DNA of 64,000 nucleotides from assembly GCF_001375555.1 (NCBI RefSeq), contig NZ_CTDZ01000009.1:3465758-3529757 (forward strand), read 5' to 3'. Both the position numbers and the translations under genes were made by a program. This document shows, piece after piece, positions 61,882-64,000 of this stretch. The notes below the pieces were generated by a model, which saw only the letters and a program-made list of their open reading frames with translations, searched no databases and was not told the origin of the DNA. The stretch comes from Numidum massiliense. GTDB taxonomy: Bacteria > Bacillota > Bacilli > Thermoactinomycetales > Novibacillaceae. The first letter of the stretch is position 1. Every line of letters begins with the position of its first letter.

Positions 61882-63258
61882 ATGAGAGCATTATACGATT
61901 CCAAAAGTAAAACGATCGACGACCGCGGCATTAAGGAATTATTGTCGCCGGAAGCGAAGTATAAAACATGGCTTAAGTTTGAGGCTGCTTTAGCCGAAGC
62001 ACAAGCGGAAGCTGGCTTTATTCCGCAAGAAGCGGCGGCAGGAATTAAAGAAGGGGCGAAAATCGAGAACATCGATTTCGCCGAGATGGACCGCATTTAT
62101 CGCAAAATCGGGCATGGTTTTGTCCCGTTTTTAAAAGTGCTCGTGAAAGCTTGCCCCGGTGACAGCGGCAAATACGTACACTACGGTATTACGACGCAAA
62201 ATATTCAACAGAGCTCCCAACTGTACATGGTTAAAACAGTACATGAAAAATATATGCAACTGTTGGGGGAAATTTTAAGCAACTTAAGTAAGCTGGCGGA
62301 AGAGAATAAAAATGCGGTCATGCCGGGAAGGACGCACGGCCGCCACGCCATTCCGATCACGTACGGTTACAAAGTAGCGGTGTGGATTAGCGACTTTATC
62401 GCTTGCTCCGAACGGATGCGCGAAGTTGAAAAGCGCGTATTCCAAGTAATGATGGGGGGAGCCGTCGGTACGTTTAGTTCCATGCCCGAAGTCGGTGTAC
62501 AAGTGCAAAAGCGCGTCGCCGAATTAGTCGGGATGTACCCGATGGAAGTGCCGTCGCGCAATATTAGTACGCACAAAGTAGAATACATGATGAACTTAGC
62601 GTTAATGGCGAACGTGTGCCATAAAATTGCCGAGGAAGTGTACAGCACGACGTTGGAAGAAATCGCTGAAGTATCGGAGGGATTTAGCAAAGGGACGGTC
62701 GGCAGCAGTACGATGCCGCACAAGATTAACCCGAAACTGGCGAAAGGTATTATCGCCAACTCGCAAAAACTGTATTCGTTACCCGGCGTCGGCATGTACT
62801 CGGCGGTAAGACCGTACGAAGGCGATAGCAGTTCTTACATGTTATTCGACGGGATCTTGGAAGAAGCGCTCGAGTTGACAACAGAAATTTTACTGCGCTG
62901 TGAAGAATTAACCCGGACGCTTGTGCCGCACAGAGAGCGTATGCTTCACAATGCCATGCGCAATAAAGGATTAGACAACAGTGAGTACGTCATGATGAAA
63001 CTGTCGGAGAAGCTGGGGAAAGATCAAGCCCACGGGCTTATGTACGAAATTGCGATGAAGACGGCTGCTGAAGGTGAAGACTTCTATACGAATTTAATCG
63101 CCAACGATGTAATTGCGCGTGAGTTCAGCGAAGAGGAAGTGCGGGCGATGATTGATCCGCGCAACTATACTGGGCTATCGGTACAATTGGCAGAAAAAGA
63201 AGCGGCGCGCGCGAAAGAGACAGCAGCAAAAATCGCGGCACAGTACAGCGCGTCGTAA
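61882..63258 (+). CDS. Fumarase/aspartase-superfamily lyase, adenylosuccinate-lyase-like
   Basis: The 458-aa protein has the superfamily layout: CPGDSGKYVHYGITTQNIQQSS (compare T/S-Q-D of PurB), GRTHGRHAIPITYGYKVAVW, and the mobile-loop signature GTVGSSTMPHKINPKLAKGI near residue 275 with the catalytic Ser. It is nearest in pattern to adenylosuccinate lyase and carboxymuconate cycloisomerase. All well-known lyases of the family release fumarate or work on a succinyl or muconyl group. It is not near purine genes and follows a PTS permease by 18 bp, so a housekeeping PurB role is unlikely. AGGAGGA precedes the ATG. The substrate is unknown. Confidence 0.88.
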   Translation: MRALYDSKSKTIDDRGIKELLSPEAKYKTWLKFEAALAEAQAEAGFIPQEAAAGIKEGAKIENIDFAEMDRIYRKIGHGFVPFLKVLVKACPGDSGKYVHYGITTQNIQQSSQLYMVKTVHEKYMQLLGEILSNLSKLAEENKNAVMPGRTHGRHAIPITYGYKVAVWISDFIACSERMREVEKRVFQVMMGGAVGTFSSMPEVGVQVQKRVAELVGMYPMEVPSRNISTHKVEYMMNLALMANVCHKIAEEVYSTTLEEIAEVSEGFSKGTVGSSTMPHKINPKLAKGIIANSQKLYSLPGVGMYSAVRPYEGDSSSYMLFDGILEEALELTTEILLRCEELTRTLVPHRERMLHNAMRNKGLDNSEYVMMKLSEKLGKDQAHGLMYEIAMKTAAEGEDFYTNLIANDVIAREFSEEEVRAMIDPRNYTGLSVQLAEKEAARAKETAAKIAAQYSAS

Positions 63259-63283
63259 GAATTTGTTTTTTGAAGGTTAGTCG

Positions 63284-63318
63284 CCCTTTCCTTTCTTCTT
63301 GAAAGGAGAGGGATTTTT
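63284..63318 (+). terminator. Terminator or attenuator between lyase and malic enzyme
   Basis: CCCTTTCCTTT (63284-63294) pairs with AAAGGAGAGGG (63302-63312), one wobble, followed by ATTTTTC. It would lower but need not stop read-through into malic enzyme. Confidence 0.65.
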
Positions 63319-63344
63319 CTTGGAAAATTAAAAGGAGTAGACTG

Positions 63345-64000
63345 ATGAATAAGCAAACACCGGCTTTGCAAATGCACGCAGCTAACAAAGGGAAAATATC
63401 TATTGTCAGTAAGGTAAGAACGGCCAATAACGAAGATTTAGCCCTCGCCTATACGCCTGGAGTAGCAGAGCCTTGCGAAGCGATTGCCGAAGACCCTGCT
63501 GCTTCTTACGAGTACACCGCAAAGGGAAACTTAGTCGCTGTCGTCTCCGACGGATCCGCTGTTTTGGGGATGGGCAATGTCGGACCAGAAGCAGCGATGC
63601 CTGTCATGGAAGGAAAAGCGATTTTGTTTAAGGCGTTCAGCGGTGTAGATGCGATGCCGATTTGTTTGGATACGCAAAAACCAGGTGAAATCATTGAGAC
63701 GGTGCGGCGGTTAGCCCCTACTTTTGGCGGCATTAACTTGGAAGACATCGCTTCGCCCCAATGCTTTGCCATCGAAAAAGCGCTCGACGAAACGTTAGAT
63801 ATTCCCGTGTTTCACGACGACCAGCACGGCACCGCGATCGTCGTTGCCGCGGCTGTGCTAAACAGTTTAAAACTGACAGGGAAAAAAATCGACGAAGTGA
63901 AAGTCGTCCTAAACGGACCAGGTTCCGCCGGCACCGCCATAATGAACATGTTGCTCACGATGGGTGTCCGACGAGCACGAGTTTGCGACGAACACGGCAT
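63345..64000 (+). CDS. NAD-type malic enzyme (C-terminus cut by window edge)
   Basis: The enzyme oxidatively decarboxylates malate to pyruvate. The visible 218 residues cover the short bacterial malic enzyme N-terminus: KISIVSKVRTANNEDLALAYTPGVAEPC, NLVAVVSDGSAVLGMGNVGPEAAMPVMEGKA, the metal-binding NLEDIASPQCF and FHDDQHGTAIVVAAA, and the start of the cofactor-binding fold VVLNGPGSAGTAI. AAAAGGAG lies in front of the ATG at 63345. It follows the lyase by 86 bp with a hairpin between. A link with fumarate or malate made upstream is an inference. Confidence 0.93.
   Translation, partial: MNKQTPALQMHAANKGKISIVSKVRTANNEDLALAYTPGVAEPCEAIAEDPAASYEYTAKGNLVAVVSDGSAVLGMGNVGPEAAMPVMEGKAILFKAFSGVDAMPICLDTQKPGEIIETVRRLAPTFGGINLEDIASPQCFAIEKALDETLDIPVFHDDQHGTAIVVAAAVLNSLKLTGKKIDEVKVVLNGPGSAGTAIMNMLLTMGVRRARVCDEHG

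Overview
The window is a low-to-mid GC (about half G+C by eye) chromosomal segment of a Gram-positive, probably endospore-forming Bacillales bacterium. The signs are a B. subtilis-type fad operon with a FadR-like operator, a sufCDSUB operon, an S-box (SAM-I) riboswitch before metNIQ, a PerR-type box before a peroxiredoxin, YfhH, YunC/YunE/YunF and YusI relatives, strong AGGAGG ribosome binding sites with frequent GTG/TTG starts, and a squalene-hopene/sporulenol-type cyclase. A Thermoactinomycetaceae-like or related lineage would fit, but the species cannot be fixed from this sequence alone. No rRNA, tRNA, prophage, insertion sequence or CRISPR array was seen.

Layout. 1-7.2 kb: CDP-alcohol phosphotransferase (cut at the left edge), ispH, a DUF4190 membrane protein, a stand-alone FlhA cytoplasmic-domain protein with YfhH, an alkaline-phosphatase-superfamily enzyme, fabI, speD and a 7Fe ferredoxin. 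7.4-13.2 kb: fadN-fadA-fadE behind a FadR-type palindrome and ended by a clear terminator. 13.4-22.2 kb: RluA-type pseudouridine synthase, a dihydrodipicolinate-reductase-like dehydrogenase, two gamma-glutamyltransferases, a LysR regulator and DegV. 22.2-26.2 kb: a TRAP-TAXI transporter set. 26.4-28.0 kb: DUF47 plus PiT phosphate transport. 28.2-36.1 kb: class A PBP, an orphan iron-type binding lipoprotein, a degenerate PlsY-like protein, YusI-like ArsC/Spx protein, PerR-box peroxiredoxin, two thioredoxin-fold proteins, gcvH and a small CxxC protein. 36.2-39.1 kb: SAM riboswitch and metNIQ. 39.2-46.1 kb: an HTH+TPR regulator, then sufCDSUB. 46.3-51.3 kb (minus): cyclase, glycosyltransferase and GalU. 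51.3-55.7 kb: YunF, YunE, QueT, a small acidic protein, YunC and a DUF420 protein. 55.9-58.9 kb: ABC exporter and a secreted protein. 59.0-64.0 kb: RpiR regulator, PTS EIICB, a fumarase-superfamily lyase and NAD malic enzyme (cut at the right edge).

The most unusual unit is the last one. A sugar PTS permease is followed 18 bp later by a lyase of the adenylosuccinate/carboxymuconate type and then by malic enzyme. Ahead of it lie two copies of a TGACCT-type palindrome, a cre-like site, a good promoter and a further palindrome at the expected transcription start. This suggests a regulated pathway for a sugar conjugated to a C4 dicarboxylate (aspartate or malate), with the lyase releasing fumarate. 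That is an inference. Other notable items are the stand-alone FlhA-C protein, a 13-bp perfect inverted repeat before a small CxxC protein, several short tandem duplications in intergenic DNA (two of them running through stop codons), and repetitive insertions in an ABC exporter and a gamma-glutamyltransferase.
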